A stretch of 64,000 bases of DNA from Micromussa lordhowensis (lineage: Eukaryota > Cnidaria > Anthozoa > Scleractinia > Lobophylliidae), in the NCBI GenBank assembly GCA_964020085.1, contig OZ026596.1, positions 11,035,939 through 11,099,938 of the forward strand. Reading direction: 5' to 3'. The position numbers and the translations under genes are program-made. Under the pieces are notes generated by a model. The model searched no databases. It was not told the origin of the DNA and saw only the letters and a list, made by a program, of their open reading frames with translations. Positions within the stretch are counted from its first letter, which is position 1, and every line of letters starts with the position of its first letter. This document shows positions 34,101 through 44,200 of this stretch, in pieces.

Positions 34101-37100
34101 GAGGAGGGCAATTTTTACCATGGAGTAGCCAAGTGTAGTTGCAGGAAATTTTGCTCTGTGTTTTTCACTCAAATTTATAAGCATTTTCATGCATATCTCA
34201 GGCTCCATTGAACTGATCACTCTGATCTGGGTACAGGGTTCATACTCTTTTTGGGACTAAAACTTCAAGGACGTTTCAAGGACATTCCAGGGCGCAATTC
34301 CAATTTTTCAAGCACTCCATCTAGTAAAAAATGCCATTAGAATGTGATACTAGATGATCGGGTTAAAGAGATAACTGCCAGATTTGTTCAAGTGTCAGTC
34401 TTTTCTTGTTCTTTCACTACATGTAGGTGAAAACAGTCAAACAGCAAATTTTAAGGTTTTTCAAGGACCCAATGTACTTTTCACAGACTTTGCATGCGAA
34501 CCCTGTGGGTATCATTAGAAAGGTCTGTTCCTCCTGCAAAACCTGAGTATAGATGATGCCAACTTTGGTCAAAGGTGACAGCGTCAGAGGTGGAAAAAAG
34601 GCCAACGCTCGTCACGGCCGGTTACAGGTGGCATGGAAGTCAGTGGTTTAAGGTGGTTCGAAATAGTTTTATGGCACGTGCAAACTGGGTTCTAATCTCG
34701 CGCACGGCGTGGTCTTTAAAACCCACGAACCAAGTAAACAAATATGGCGACTGTGATGTACTTTCGATCCACGCCACGAGGAACAAAACATCCGGCTACT
34801 TTGGCAAAAATAATAGAGTACTTTGATAAAAACTGATGTTTTAAACACGTATCGGTCCCCGAGAAAGGTAAAATCGCCCAATTGTAAGTTGTTTTAGAAT
34901 CTTGTAGAACAAAACATCACATGTACAAAACACTGCCAACTGCGAAATCAACAAGCCTAATCTCGCGCGTGCAGTTGACGCACATGCGCAAATGCTGATC
35001 TTGTCGTGTCGAAATTTTGGAGTTTTTATAACTTTAATCGCTCATATTTCCGCTTCCGCTGGGTGGATTTAATTCATTTTTTCGGTGATAACCAGGATCA
35101 ATTGGCTGTATACATAGTCCGATTTTTAAAAAATTCTGTAGGCAGGAAAAAAAATAAGAGAACAATAGTCAAAAAAAGGATTTTTTCTTAATCTACCCTA
35201 CAGATTTTTTTTAAACTGAAATATTTTGAAGGTCATTTCTGTTGACATATAATATTGCAGTTTGAGAAGATTTCACCGACCAATTTTTTAAAAAAGACAA
35301 TAGATTTCGATTTTAGGGGCTCAACTGAATGCGTCATATGGTTGCTATGGTAACAGGTTTTCTGAAATTAATGTCATGTAATGAATCTATGAGGTTTCTT
35401 TTATTTCTGTGCCAAATTTCATAGTGATACGATGAACCAAACATAATTTAGAAAAGAATTTGTGAACTTGTCTCGGGAAAATGAAAACTATTTCGAACCA
35501 CCTTAAGGTCACCAAAACTTACTAATTAAATGTCCTCCCAGAATATTATACATCACAATAAATTAATAGTAACTACAAAGTTTATAAGGAGAGTGAGAAT
35601 CAAAACATTTAATCACCAGAACCTTTATCTTGTCTAGTGATCTTGTTTCAGTTAAATACTCTCCCAGTTAAAAGCCCACACAAAAGCCCTTAAGACTATT
35701 ATAAGCCCAGACATTTTTCAGGATATTCCTACCTCAAGAACCATGGAGTTGAACTCGCGTGCAGAATAGATCTGTTTGGCAACAGCTAATATGGTGGAAG
35801 TCTTTCCAGTACCAGGCGGCCCATAGAACAACAGATGAGGCAAGCGATCTTCCTCAATGAACCTTTTGACTATTGAGAGAAAAGAACAGTTTACATTTTT
35901 CATACATTGTACTAATACATAATGTACATGTACATGGTATGTGAGAAGCATGCATGGATTAGCTGGGAGACTGGAGAAATAAAAAAAGCAGCCAAACATC
36001 AGTCTGTATTGATTTGTGGTTTATTTAGCTTTTTTCAATGTGGCAAAGATTAAATACTTGTAAAAAGGTAGCACTTTGTTATTCATCATTTACAGTGCAT
36101 TTACTGTGGGGACCTGTGTAGGGACCTGCAGAAAGCCCAGCCAAACCCAGTCGCCACTGGGCCTACCTGTACAACACCTTATTTTGTTGTATTGCAAGCA
36201 GGGCTGTTAAAAAGGGTTGCCAACAAGGGCCTTAACCTGTAAAACCTATCACAGCTGAGTACGGGTATGTTTGATGGGCCCTTGATGTTATGGATAAGCT
36301 TGCCTGAAGTTAAGGTGAAGGCTACAGGTGAATCAAGACTTAAATAACAGATTCCGTGCCATGTTTGTCAATCTACATCACAAAACGTGTCAAGAAGCCG
36401 AAGACATGCATGACACTGTCATAAACGGGGCTGTCGTCGTTAATGTTTCATTCACCTCCTCACTCTCTTCTTCACTCTCTCCACCCACGCATAGAAATGG
36501 GTATTGGCAAATTTAATGCTATGGGGACTCTGCGATGGACTATTTAGCATCCCATTTAGAGGAAGAGGGGGTAAAAATACTCCCAGTCGCTTAATTCTAC
36601 AGAAAACAGGATACACTACAGCTGTATGGCTGGAAGTAGGCTTTACCTTTGTTCTCTATCTACAGGGGCACAGCTAGGGATGTCCTGGGGTGCTTGTGAC
36701 ACCCCTTTTATAAGCCTTTTTAAGCAAACAATGTACAACAGGTGGCAAAAGCAACAATCTGACAATTTGGTGAGTTCCATCACTTTCACACAGTGTACCC
36801 CCCCCCCCCCTCCCTCTTGAAAAATCCTGGCTACACCCCTGACCTAACTTCTTTGTTTGTTAAATACCCAGTGTAAATTGAAGGCAGAGGGAGATAACAG
36901 AATATGATTTGATTTTAGCTTAACAAAGTAACTCAAGAGGCAGGCTCACTTGTTGTGATAATATCCTTGTGAGAGATTAGATCTTCTAAACTGTTTGGTC
37001 TATATTTTTCGACCCTGTTGAGTATAAATAAACATGTATGTTATGGACAAAGCTCTAAGAAAGCTTTTCCTTTAAGTAGATTAACAGCAAAACGTTCAAA

Positions 37101-37224
37101 ATAGGCGGTGCTGGAAATAATTTTCATTTGAAAATGGAAAGTGCACTTAAGCTTAATCAACTTTATAGTCAACTTACCATGGAAGATTTCGTTTTTTCTC
37201 CGAAGCGGACTCGGAAACGACCAT
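22189..37224 (-). CDS. RFC5: Replication factor C subunit 5 (clamp-loader small subunit)
   Basis: Coding exons (minus): 37178-37224, 36950-37014, 35733-35869, 28028-28107, 27828-27901, 25995-26154, 24632-24713, 24404-24533, 23773-23850, 23093-23147 and 22189-22285. All phases join, giving 1005 nt and 334 aa, close to the ~340 aa of animal RFC5. Motifs: N-terminal RNLPWVEKYRP, Walker A GPPGTGKTST, Walker B ILDEADAMT, sensor-1 NTRFCLIGNY, the SRC arginine-finger motif in LQSRCTRFRF, and a C-terminal collar region ending FQVARDMVTSDS. Known role: a subunit of the RFC complex that uses ATP to load PCNA at primer-template junctions in the nucleus; it also serves in alternative loaders. Intron 3 (28108-35732) holds the Ngaro-like element and intron 10 a SINE. 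An in-frame TAA follows directly after the exon 10 donor, so failure to splice would truncate the protein. Confidence 0.96.
22322..22588 (-). repeat. tRNA-derived SINE
   Basis: The minus-strand head has an A-box-like GTGGCCTCATGG and a B-box-like GGTTTGAGTCC (consensus GGTTCGANTCC). A non-tRNA body follows with cacagtgtctctctccacca and ggtgtataaatgggt. It sits in RFC5 intron 10, in the same orientation as the gene. Confidence 0.7.
26360..26876 (+). repeat. Possible solo LTR or promoter-like segment
   Basis: Inside RFC5 intron 5, the segment begins TGTTGGCACATGATGCGACA, has a TATA box in ggtatataagagg and an AATAAA polyadenylation-type signal near 26847. That layout is typical of an LTR. I could not define a clean CA end or target duplication, so this stays tentative. 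Confidence 0.3.
27610..27634. repeat. Poly(C)-poly(T) run
   Basis: An uninterrupted C run followed by a T run within RFC5 intron 5. Homopolymers like this recur through the window (30454, 36799, 48430, 52205, 53274, 55870) and are hard to sequence exactly. Confidence 0.8.
28786..28987 (+). repeat. Ngaro-like split direct repeat A1
   Basis: Starts atgtggctaaatgg and ends gcggattcttgct. It matches A2 at 33595-33796 with one visible base difference (gcggatt versus gtggatt). Confidence 0.93.
29022..30272 (+). CDS. Gag-like protein of the Ngaro-like element (ORF1)
   Basis: 416 aa from the first ATG (MTARNTLN); the frame is open upstream to 28983. The N-terminal half is long, Ala/Ser/Pro-rich and low-complexity. 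A middle region (about residues 195-330) has ordered-looking segments including RRIEDISSWLEAF. The C-terminal end holds a CCCH-like C-x7-C-x6-C-x3-H motif (CKSWNRGHC onward), then a knuckle C-x2-C-x3-H-x4-C (CSSCHGPHRAGVC) and a basic Ser/Arg tail. This zinc arrangement is typical of gag-like ORFs of DIRS/Ngaro elements; the inferred job is RNA packaging. The frame differs from both downstream ORFs. Confidence 0.85.
   Translation: MTARNTLNSQSAAYDALSLAPDSEGTSSQPAVSSPPSSSLAPAASLESPVEVSPTSPAFLAAVAHAVQQVLSAQQTASLPVPSSSTSVAISGGVPASQTPASQLAVQASSFAASGAGFTASPSATATSVASGRPNPFVVPTFVSTFSTPIPSLAFASSSTAVHAAFPSSAAGASSLAPLPVLHQPFVVGPGFSPVPAKLVSQIVAGKFVELHELLPSNIVQTEPEPQLLFDGRLVLTSSPKKPKRRIEDISSWLEAFSIYCLVLVSYFPNRWKDLLQYQLLILRTSRQFAGRVWLSYDRAFRENAAATNLTDWSQLNSTLFSFHSAGWSTRPPRDATDGQNEPRGSASSQIICKSWNRGHCVAPSASCRFSHKCSSCHGPHRAGVCPSETPNKTSSSSKRSPDSPPSRSSSKSRRV
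30425..32140 (+). CDS. Reverse transcriptase / RNase H of the Ngaro-like element
   Basis: About 570 codons. RT palm motifs are clear: KWRLIVDLS, a catalytic Asp in KFDVEAAYRNVPV, LPFGLRSAP, and YLDD at 31202-31213. RNase H follows: VSSDAAGSLGYGAY, the AYKELFPI Glu, FRSDNDAVVHILN, and VSNQLADALSR at the end. No protease, integrase or methyltransferase is present. The frame is open from 30404 but contains no ATG before the RT core (the first is in GALMAKFD), and it lies about 150 bp past the ORF1 stop. Expression therefore probably depends on splicing, reinitiation at a non-ATG codon, or recoding. The last 94 nt overlap the recombinase ORF. Confidence 0.93.
   Translation: MFADCSLLKWGGGRAVRVVGRPINAICFSCSFPLVRLPPVSAVTPLQADQFAWELRCHPDRQKVNFVVDGIRHGFRLGFSPSQKLKSAKHNKPSAAQHSSVVDQYLANEVSLGRVAGPFSVPPLPNLHVSSFGVIPKRGQPGKWRLIVDLSSPGGASVNDGIDPHEFTLHYITVDQVIRQVSKLGPGALMAKFDVEAAYRNVPVHPSHRMLLGMKWRDQFYVDLVLPFGLRSAPFIFNSIADMVEWILVTSYQIPDLLHYLDDFITAGPAQSPQCAQNLATALEVCHRLGLPLHPGKCVGPSSVLVVLGIELDSITQVARLPQDKLSSLQELIGSWLPRKWCNRRELESLIGHLHHAAKVVWPGRTFLRRMIDLLCCFRRRDHPIRLNREFHLDLRWWHQFLADWHGVSFWLFPGLLPEADVEVSSDAAGSLGYGAYLKGQWFAGSWAASQQLQSIAYKELFPIVLAAHVWGHSWVKKHVLFRSDNDAVVHILNTRTSRVPCLMRLLRSLLFSAARHCFSFSSQHVPGVSNQLADALSRFHWQEFRRLAPEAQPFPTVVPPELLAELTCPP
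32047..33087 (+). CDS. Tyrosine recombinase of the Ngaro-like element
   Basis: About 346 codons, overlapping the end of the RT ORF in the -1 frame. An N-terminal SAM-like core-binding region (APSTRRSYASAQAQFISFC) is followed by the catalytic domain. Catalytic residues: Arg in GFLRASEF (32584), Lys in SKTD (32704), His-x-x-Arg in SHSFR (32923 and 32932), the LGRW block, and the nucleophile Tyr in QLYI (33025-33027). Known role: it integrates the circular cDNA by site-specific recombination instead of a DDE integrase. The frame opens with a non-ATG codon and has no ATG until deep in the protein, so translation by frameshift from the RT ORF or from a spliced RNA is likely. Confidence 0.93.
   Translation: MAGVSSPGPGGTAVSHSGPSRTPGRVDLSALEQQCHSFLLQGLAPSTRRSYASAQAQFISFCAQLGKVHASGSPCPADEWTLCLFATFLANRIQHSSIKVYLSGVRALHIEQGFSDPLANCLRLQRVVRGIKRCQGSSSFSRLPITDDLMLLIWRSLDLHLADHLMFWAACTLGYFGFLRASEFTVPSLASFSPSLHLGVQDIAVDSLSAPSCMRLKGSKTDPFRKGAFIHIGRGQPPLCAVHSVLSYLASRGDRSGPLFLFQNGQPLSRTLLTDWLRQILSSANVPGNFSSHSFRIGAATVAARNGVPDHLIQALGRWTSSAYQLYIRTPSESLAALSSKLASSS
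33481..33594 (+). repeat. Ngaro-like split direct repeat B1
   Basis: Begins gggtggttcccgcttacagg and ends tgtgatgagtttaa. Identical to B2 as far as I can read. It abuts A2 directly. Overlapping open frames here (33113-33604, all three forward frames) reflect high GC and lack domains. Confidence 0.92.
33595..33796 (+). repeat. Ngaro-like split direct repeat A2
   Basis: Second copy of A1, immediately after B1. It is followed by 110 bp (33797-33906) with no A1/B1 counterpart before B2 starts. Confidence 0.93.
33907..34020 (+). repeat. Ngaro-like split direct repeat B2 (element 3' end)
   Basis: Second copy of B1; its last base (gagtttaa) marks the element end before the intron resumes with ttgcaggtat. 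Confidence 0.92.
34648..35506. mobile_element. Non-autonomous DNA transposon with 23-bp TIRs and TTAA ends
   Basis: The first 23 bases (ttaaggtggttcgaaatag plus tttt) are repeated exactly inverted at the right end. TTAA at both edges fits a piggyBac-type target duplication. The 0.86-kb interior has no recognisable transposase. It lies in RFC5 intron 3, just right of the Ngaro-like element. Confidence 0.75.
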
Positions 37225-37405
37225 TTTATCCAGGTAGGAGTCCTTCGCTTTGTTCTCGTCTCACACAATACAATTCAAGTTGTCAACTGACAACTTCTTA
37301 CGATACGCAAGATCTAAAATTTTAAAGGTTATCTCATACTCTACTAACTATGGTTATCTCCAAACTTAAAAGAGGCTACTGAATCCGGACTACAACCTTC
37401 CACAA

Positions 37406-37416
37406 CCCGCCATCTT
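37406..37416 (-). promoter_or_regulatory. YY1-like site upstream of RFC5
   Basis: The minus strand reads AAGATGGCGGG, close to the YY1 consensus AAGATGGCGGC that often sits at or just downstream of transcription starts of housekeeping genes. It is about 185 bp upstream of the RFC5 ATG. Function inferred from sequence only. Confidence 0.45.
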
Positions 37417-37422
37417 GTTTAA

Positions 37423-37434
37423 TTTCCCGCCAAA
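37423..37434. promoter_or_regulatory. E2F-like site upstream of RFC5
   Basis: TTTCCCGCCAAA is a consensus E2F site (TTTSSCGC core). It lies 7 bp from the YY1-like site, about 200 bp upstream of the RFC5 start codon. E2F control of replication genes is established in animals, so this fits S-phase expression of RFC5. Confidence 0.6.
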
Positions 37435-38325
37435 CTAGTAGAACGCATACCCAATAAACTTAGACCGCTGACAAGCTGAGTTGACGTTTCAGTTGAGCCA
37501 CAGGCATCCCACAAATCAAGACCGGTCAGAGCTCGCGGTTAGCTGAAAACAAAAACAGAAAAAACTCTCAAGCGAGGGGAACATTGAATTTTGTTTCCGT
37601 TGAATCTCAATGTTTCCCGAGACGAAGTCGAGGGAAACATTGAGGACGTCGTTGAGATTCGAGGGAAACAAAATTCACGGTTCCCCAAGGGACCAGTCAT
37701 TAAGGCGGGGGATGAACCTAAAATTCTGAAAATAATTCGACGTTTTGTTTTTCACGGAATTCGAATCTTGAAGTATTAAAGTATTATTTTCACAATTCCT
37801 GTTACTGTAAGTTTAAAGTTTGTTTTCTCAAAACGAGTCATTTTCGCCTTTGAGAAAAGATATTTTGAGAAGTATTTGTCCAATTGAGCTGACATTTTCA
37901 GGATTTGTTGTTCTGAGTAAGTTCTGTGTTATAAGCAGACACCCCTTCGATTTCCCATATCAAGTTCAATCCATCATCGTTTGAAATGTTTTTAACATAT
38001 TAGAAGACCTTCTGCTTATAACAATAAGCAAAAAACATTAATCTTTTATCAATTCCAGAAAGAGCTATCTTTCTTAAGTAAGCCTTGGTAGAGCCTAGCA
38101 GGTGACAGGATTAAATGAGTGGTATTCTATTACAGTTTACATATGGAGCGTGAAATAATTTTTTTAATGATCTTCATGATCTACAAGTCATAAGCTTTCC
38201 ACGGATACATAGTTTCCTCAACTTTTTGCGTCCTTCGTTTACGCTGCCAGTGTTTTGGGCATCCCTTCTGGGGATGCCCAAATCACTAGGGATTTGGTCA
38301 CGTACAAGGGTACCGGCAAAACTAA

Positions 38326-38838
38326 GGCCCCAGTTATATAGTCTCGGGTACCCGAGACAACCCTCCCCTCGAGGCAACTTTATCGAGCTTTTATATGTGA
38401 AAACGTACTCCCTGTAGGCCGAGTCAAAGTTGACTCTGCATGACTATTCACCACGTTTATTGAAAAATCAAATGTGCAAATATGCCTCGGTCATTCTATC
38501 AGAGTGGGTTTTGCCTAGTTGATTTTCACTTCTTTGATACGAATTTCTGGTTTAAATGCTAAATGTAGGCATTACGTGACACTCGCCACGCAAAGAGATG
38601 TCCCGGTAAGGCGAGCCAAAGCGTTTATTTGAGGAAAAGTTGTTCCGCTTTCCAGGGTTACACTACCTGCCGAGGCAAGACAACTCATCCACCCGAGTTG
38701 TCTCGTCCCCGAGACGGGTTCGCGATCCTAGTGTAAATGGTTGATTAAATTTTGCAAATTAATAAGCTAAAAGATACCTCGGCCAGGGTAACTCGAGGGG
38801 AGGGTTGTCTTGGGTACCCGAGACCATATAACTGGGGA
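38326..38838. repeat. Inverted-repeat element, about 0.5 kb
   Basis: The left block ccccagttatatagtctcgg with gtacccgagacaaccctccc is repeated inverted at 38788-38838 with a few mismatches. The interior contains smaller inverted GAGACAAC/GTTGTC blocks. There is no coding capacity. Confidence 0.65.
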
Positions 38839-38851
38839 CTAAGGCGCCGAA

Positions 38852-38927
38852 CCAACCTCGTTCCCAGGGCCGTTTCCCTGGCTTGGGCGCCCCCAAGCCA
38901 GGGAAACGGCTCTGGAAACGAGGTTGG
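38852..38927. repeat. Near-perfect 76-bp palindrome
   Basis: ccaacctcgttcccagggcc...ccctggcttggg folds back onto the next half with few mismatches and almost no loop. It directly abuts the 38326-38838 element. Confidence 0.8.
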
Positions 38928-39111
38928 CGTAGAACGGGGTAGAGGGAGAGGGGATGGGGGAAGGGATGGAGCAGGGATTAAATGCGACCATTTCTCGTTT
39001 TGTTTTCTCCCTTACGCCTTCTCCGTTTATTTACGCCCGTATTGCAGGCTGTCAAAACTTGGAGACACCAGCGTTTCTTATTATAGATTGGATTGGATTA
39101 TAGATTGGGCC

Positions 39112-39290
39112 TTACAATAGACCATTTCTGAGTTCCCTTGTGCCTCTGTTTCAAAATGAGTCTAGGTGCGAAACCTTTCTTATGGAAATGAGTTTGATTT
39201 GCATGAAAATGAACCTGTAGGCGGAACTCATTTTCACATGAATGGTTTCACACTTAGAGGCAAAAGGGGACTCGGAAATGGCCTATTACA
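39112..39290. repeat. Foldback MITE, AATAGACCATTT terminus family
   Basis: Left aatagaccatttctgagt and right ctcggaaatggcctatt are inverted, with further mirrored blocks (gtgcctc / gaggcaa, gcgaaacc / ggtttcac). Confidence 0.75.
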
Positions 39291-39417
39291 GAGCTTTCAT
39301 TTTCACTAGCGTATAACCCTAACCAAACACTAATGAAAACCAGCTCTTAAAAGCAATTGCTCGAAAACGGTTGCACTAACTAGTGCAAGACCACATTTTT
39401 TTTCTTTTGCCAATATC

Positions 39418-39487
39418 GTAGCCTGAAATGTCAGTCATCTCCCAACCTCAGTCTAAAGGGCGGGAGATGACTGACATTTCAGGCTAC
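39418..39487. repeat. 26-bp-arm palindrome
   Basis: The arm gtagcctgaaatgtcagtca plus tctccc is repeated exactly inverted after an 18-bp loop. Confidence 0.85.
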
Positions 39488-41241
39488 CAATATCGCAGTT
39501 TTTTCCTGTAAATCGACATTGTCTTGTCCGGTCAAATGCAAACAATAAAAATTCACGTCTCTGATCACGAGTCTTGGCCAGTTTAGCTAGTTTGTGTTAT
39601 AGCACAAGCTTTTTGGGGTTCATCGTTTCGTTTCTCCCTTTTCCTGTAGGTTAAATGTTCTTTAAAAATGTACTGTATACATTTTTTTTTTCAAGATAAC
39701 GCGTTTACCCTATACAGCTAAGTGTAACTATAATACCAAAAATTTAAAAGTCATAAAATAACGTTTTAATCACTAACAAATGCTTTACTTCATGCTGTAA
39801 GACCTAAATAAGTTATATTACTTTTTACATCCATATACAATATGTTTTAAATGATTCTTTTTTAGTACAAAACACCTAACGTATAGGTAGAGCAAAAAAT
39901 TCGTTAAGCTGGCTATTTTATGTATAAACCCGCCATTAAATACTTGACTATAATGTTGATGACAAAAACTCAGTTTATTATATCTCTCAGTTCGTACGCG
40001 CGCTGTGATTGGTCAATTTAGCGGGCCGTATTTCCCTGTACGCCGAACTGTTCCGTGATTTATCACCAAGTGCTCTTAACTTTTATAGCAAGTAAAAGTT
40101 TAAAACGTTCTTTTACTCAGTAAATTGCGTATTAAGGCGTGCTAACTTAAAATCGATTTCAAACTGTCTCGTTTTGCTTTCGATCGAGGTGCGTCAGAAA
40201 TTTGAAGCCGTTCCGTGAGTGAATAGAAATCGTTCCCGAACCCGTGAGGCACACTGTAGAGATATAATAAATGTCTTACTAAATTCGTCTTCTCGGTCCG
40301 TACTGTAAGTTACGGATCTTCGTTTTACGCTTCGCACTTGGGCCATAAATCGATGGGGAAAAAACTCGGTCCGTAAGTTACGGTACGGACCTCGAACTCG
40401 GTTAGTAAGAGGTATTTAATTTCCAATGCCAGTGAGATGACAGAATATGTTAGTAGTCCAGCGTAGAATTTAGGTGCAAAATCAGTTTAAACTCAGAACC
40501 AGGTTACATATTGAAATTACACATTTTAAAGCTAAGGAAATTAAAGAATCATTTTAACAATTTTCTGGGTTACGTTACTTCACTTTTGTCAGTACAAGTC
40601 AATGTGTGAAACCAGTCAATTTGAATTCACCGAATGGTGTAGAAAGAGTTCCAATCGAAAGCGATGAGCTATCCAATTCAAATAAGGATGCCAGAAAGTG
40701 CCAACAGAGCCTCCTAACAACGAACAGGTAGACAACTATTACTGGCGAGTGACAGTGACTCTGAAGCAGAGATAGACAGCGGTCTTGAAACAGCACTGAG
40801 CATGATCCATCCGACCAGGCGCGGAAGAATAAGAACACTCACAAGTTGGATTACAGATTTCCTGCAGGCAGGAGTCACAGGAATGTAAAGTGGCAGGAAC
40901 TTGGAACGATATAATTGCTATAACTTCCCTACTTGCAGGCTTTCGTATAGTCTAAAACGATCTTGTCATCTTCAGAACATCTTGGCAAATCCTTGTGAAA
41001 TTTTGGGTCATTGCTGGGTCGTATTTAGAAGCCGTAATTATGTGAAGAGAAAAACGCTGGTATTTATAACACTGGATTTTTTCTGAATTTGCCTGTGGGA
41101 ATGAATTTGAGCACTGGGAAGAGGGATTTGGGGAAAATGGAATGGAGAATTGATTTGCTACCAACACCCTCGCCTTCAGACCCTCCATCCAAGTACGGGA
41201 CATTGAGGTTTAGCGTTGATATGCATAGAGCAACCTATGGC

Positions 41242-44200
41242 TCAATGAAACCTAGGGGCTTTCAAAAACAGGCCTAAGAGAGTAATAACACCAATCAAAA
41301 CAGACAAGATCAAGAACAGCCTGTCCAACACACGAGCCGCCTTTATCCACTCCTTCTGATGTCTCCTCTTCTCTGGAGAGAGTTCCGTTTCGCCGGGATT
41401 CTGAAAAAGGTCGAGTAGTACTGATGACGAAGTGACGGACGAGTTTTGCTTGGCAGGGCTCTGGCGACGAGAGAATACATGGTCTCTCGAGGTCTTTCGT
41501 CGGACCTTGTTTCCATGGTTAGAAAAATTCGTTTGTCTGTTGTGACCGGTAGATCTGGGCCTCTTTCCCGATATGCCATTGGCTGGTAAACAAAACTCGT
41601 TTTTGTTTTGTAATGGGATCCACGGATCGGAATAAGTGGAGGATATCTTGGACTCATTGCGTTCAAAGAGCGAATCAGCATAGGATAGCGAGGCTTTCTC
41701 GCTGTCAGAGCCTTGATCTCCCAGCCCGTCCTGGCTTGGATTCCTCTTGTATGCCGCGTTTGAGGCCTCGATGAACGACGAATCCAAGTTCCAGTCTTTG
41801 GCATTTCTTTGAGGGAAGGCCACACGAGCAAGCCACTTCAAGATCAGAACTCTCAGAACCCTTGGCATTGGTCGGCTGTTACGGTGATAAAAATTTAGTA
41901 TAAGAGTGGTGACGACTAAGGAAGCACCTATCTCAATCATACAAGCAAAGTAATACTGCCCTAGCAGAGGAAAACCGTATGATGGCATGAGTTCGGAGCT
42001 GAGTTGTTGGAACACCGTCATGGCTAAAAGAACTGTGATGCTCAGTCCAATGCGTTCACCGGACTCAGGTGGAAGAACAAACCCTAAAAATATCATGGAA
42101 GAGATCAGCGAACATGGAATGATCAGTTTGAGAACGAAATCCAGTGATTCACGTTGGAGTCGGATCTGCACGGTGACATCTACGAACTCGTGTGGGCAAC
42201 ACTGATATTTGAGTTTGTTTCGTTGCGATTTCAGGATTGTTAACTTCCATTCTCCATTTTTAACATAGTTCATGTTCAACATATCGCCTCTGTGTCCATA
42301 GAGATCCACTTTTGAACTGTCGAAAGACCACGAGCCGAACTTAAGAATGCATTCCTGATCATCGAAGGGAAAGTACGTGACGTCAACTTTGCAGATACTT
42401 TTAAAGATGGCGGGATTTAACCACGTGTTGTTCCCGTCGTATTTCATGGCAACGTTAGTTTTGTACGTGTATCTTCCACCAGCGAAACGGTCTTCGTCGT
42501 CAACACTAAAAAGAATGAAAAATATAACAACTTATAAGAATTATATTGAGAAAAGGTTTCTAAATGATGTTAACAAACTTTGCGAACGGTCTGGAGACAT
42601 TATGGAAAGTTGGCAGCTAACGATATGGCTCAGTAATTTCGTTTCTACAGTGTCCTTTTTATGATATGGTAACCTGAAAGACAGAAGGACGGAGGCTGTG
42701 TATAGCTCCAAGTTAATCCTAAAATCTTTGCAATGTTATCTGATATTTTAAGGAAAAAAGTGAACAAATCACTGAGCTCTATAGTGTAGTAGAGCGAGAA
42801 GCCAAAGTTTAGTGTAAAACTTTTAGAGGGTTTGCCAATGGGAATGAGTGCTTTTAAGAACAGCAAAAAAACCGGGTCTCTTACGTACAATATTTAAAAT
42901 TCAAAACGTGTTTTAGCTATAAATAGCTTGCATGTCACGTGACGATCATAATCGGAATGGCGCACGTGCAGTATTTAACAAGGCGGACTGGAAGCTATAG
43001 TATCGTAGGTAGCTTTGTCTACGGGTTTGCCGTTTTATATAAGTAAAAAACAAAAATACGGCCAAAACGCAATAATGGAGAGAAAACCCTAAGTCCTGTT
43101 TGCAAAGAAGTGAATCGCAACTTACTTGTTGTACAACAGAATATCTGGAACCCAGATATCCAAGGGCTGTACGTGAATCTCCTTGATTCCATTGTACTTG
43201 TCAGGATCCCACGTAAGTTGAGGGTTATTCCAATACTATTCAACAAAGACAGGGTAATACGATTAGTCGGCGATCCTTAACTGTATTACAAAAACTTGGG
43301 TGATTATATTCGCTAAGCCTGTACCATAAAGAGAAGCAGACCGTTCGTCAAAGAGAGACGTACTACTTTCCTAATTTGCATGTGCCCAAAAAGGGCAAAA
43401 CGCTTTTTTTATTCCAAACAGTATTTTTAAGAAAAAAGAGAAAAAATCTGCTTACTTTGAACAAACTGACGAGTGGCCAGTCCTGTTTATAGTTCTAATC
43501 AAGAGATTGTTGTTAATTTCTTGTTGTTCTAATCAAGACAATATAAGACCCTGAGAAGCGCGATAAAAATAATAACACCTAAAAGAAATTGAAACAAAAC
43601 ATAAACTTAGCCTGACAAGAATCCCAGTTACTTAAGCTGGATCACGTATAAACACCCCTCCTCCCTCTCCCCTCCAACAACCAATGTTGGAAAATGTCGC
43701 GGTTTTTTTCCACTAAAATATACAAGAGAAAAAATAGCTGATTTTCAAACGGTTGTTACTGGGAGAAAGGGGACAACTTGCTTGTTGTCCTAGCACTTCT
43801 CTCTGGGATTGAAGACTCCTGCACCTACCTGGTTAACCCAGGCATATGTCTTGATAAACTGGTCTTTAGCGCTCTGTGGAGAAACGATCAAAACCAAATT
43901 TATTATTTCGCTGAAGTCCAGATGTACAATATTGAAAAACTAGTACCTCATACTACAAATTTTCCATTAAAAAAGCGGTACAGAAATAATAATTTCTAAC
44001 GTGTTTTTTATTTTTTTTTGCTTTCCTGCGAGATCGTTGATTACTATACACGGGTAAGAGAAAGAGAAAACTGTCACGGAATATAACTTACCACATCGAT
44101 AATACGAATTAGCTGGAAGTCAAACACGACTGTAACAGGACTAGATTCGTCGATAACCGGGCGCGTGTATTTGTTGTAGTTTTCAAACAAGTCTTTGTAG

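Larger units (their letters stand above)
37225..41241. other. RFC5 upstream region and inverted-repeat cluster
   Basis: After the RFC5 promoter this 4-kb interval holds a GC-rich inverted stretch at about 37570-37690 (gggaaacattga blocks), a 0.5-kb inverted-repeat pair, two near-perfect palindromes and a foldback MITE. The part from 39500 to 41241 shows AT-rich DNA with short inverted blocks around cggtccgtaagttacgg (40290-40400). No gene is supported. Confidence 0.5.
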
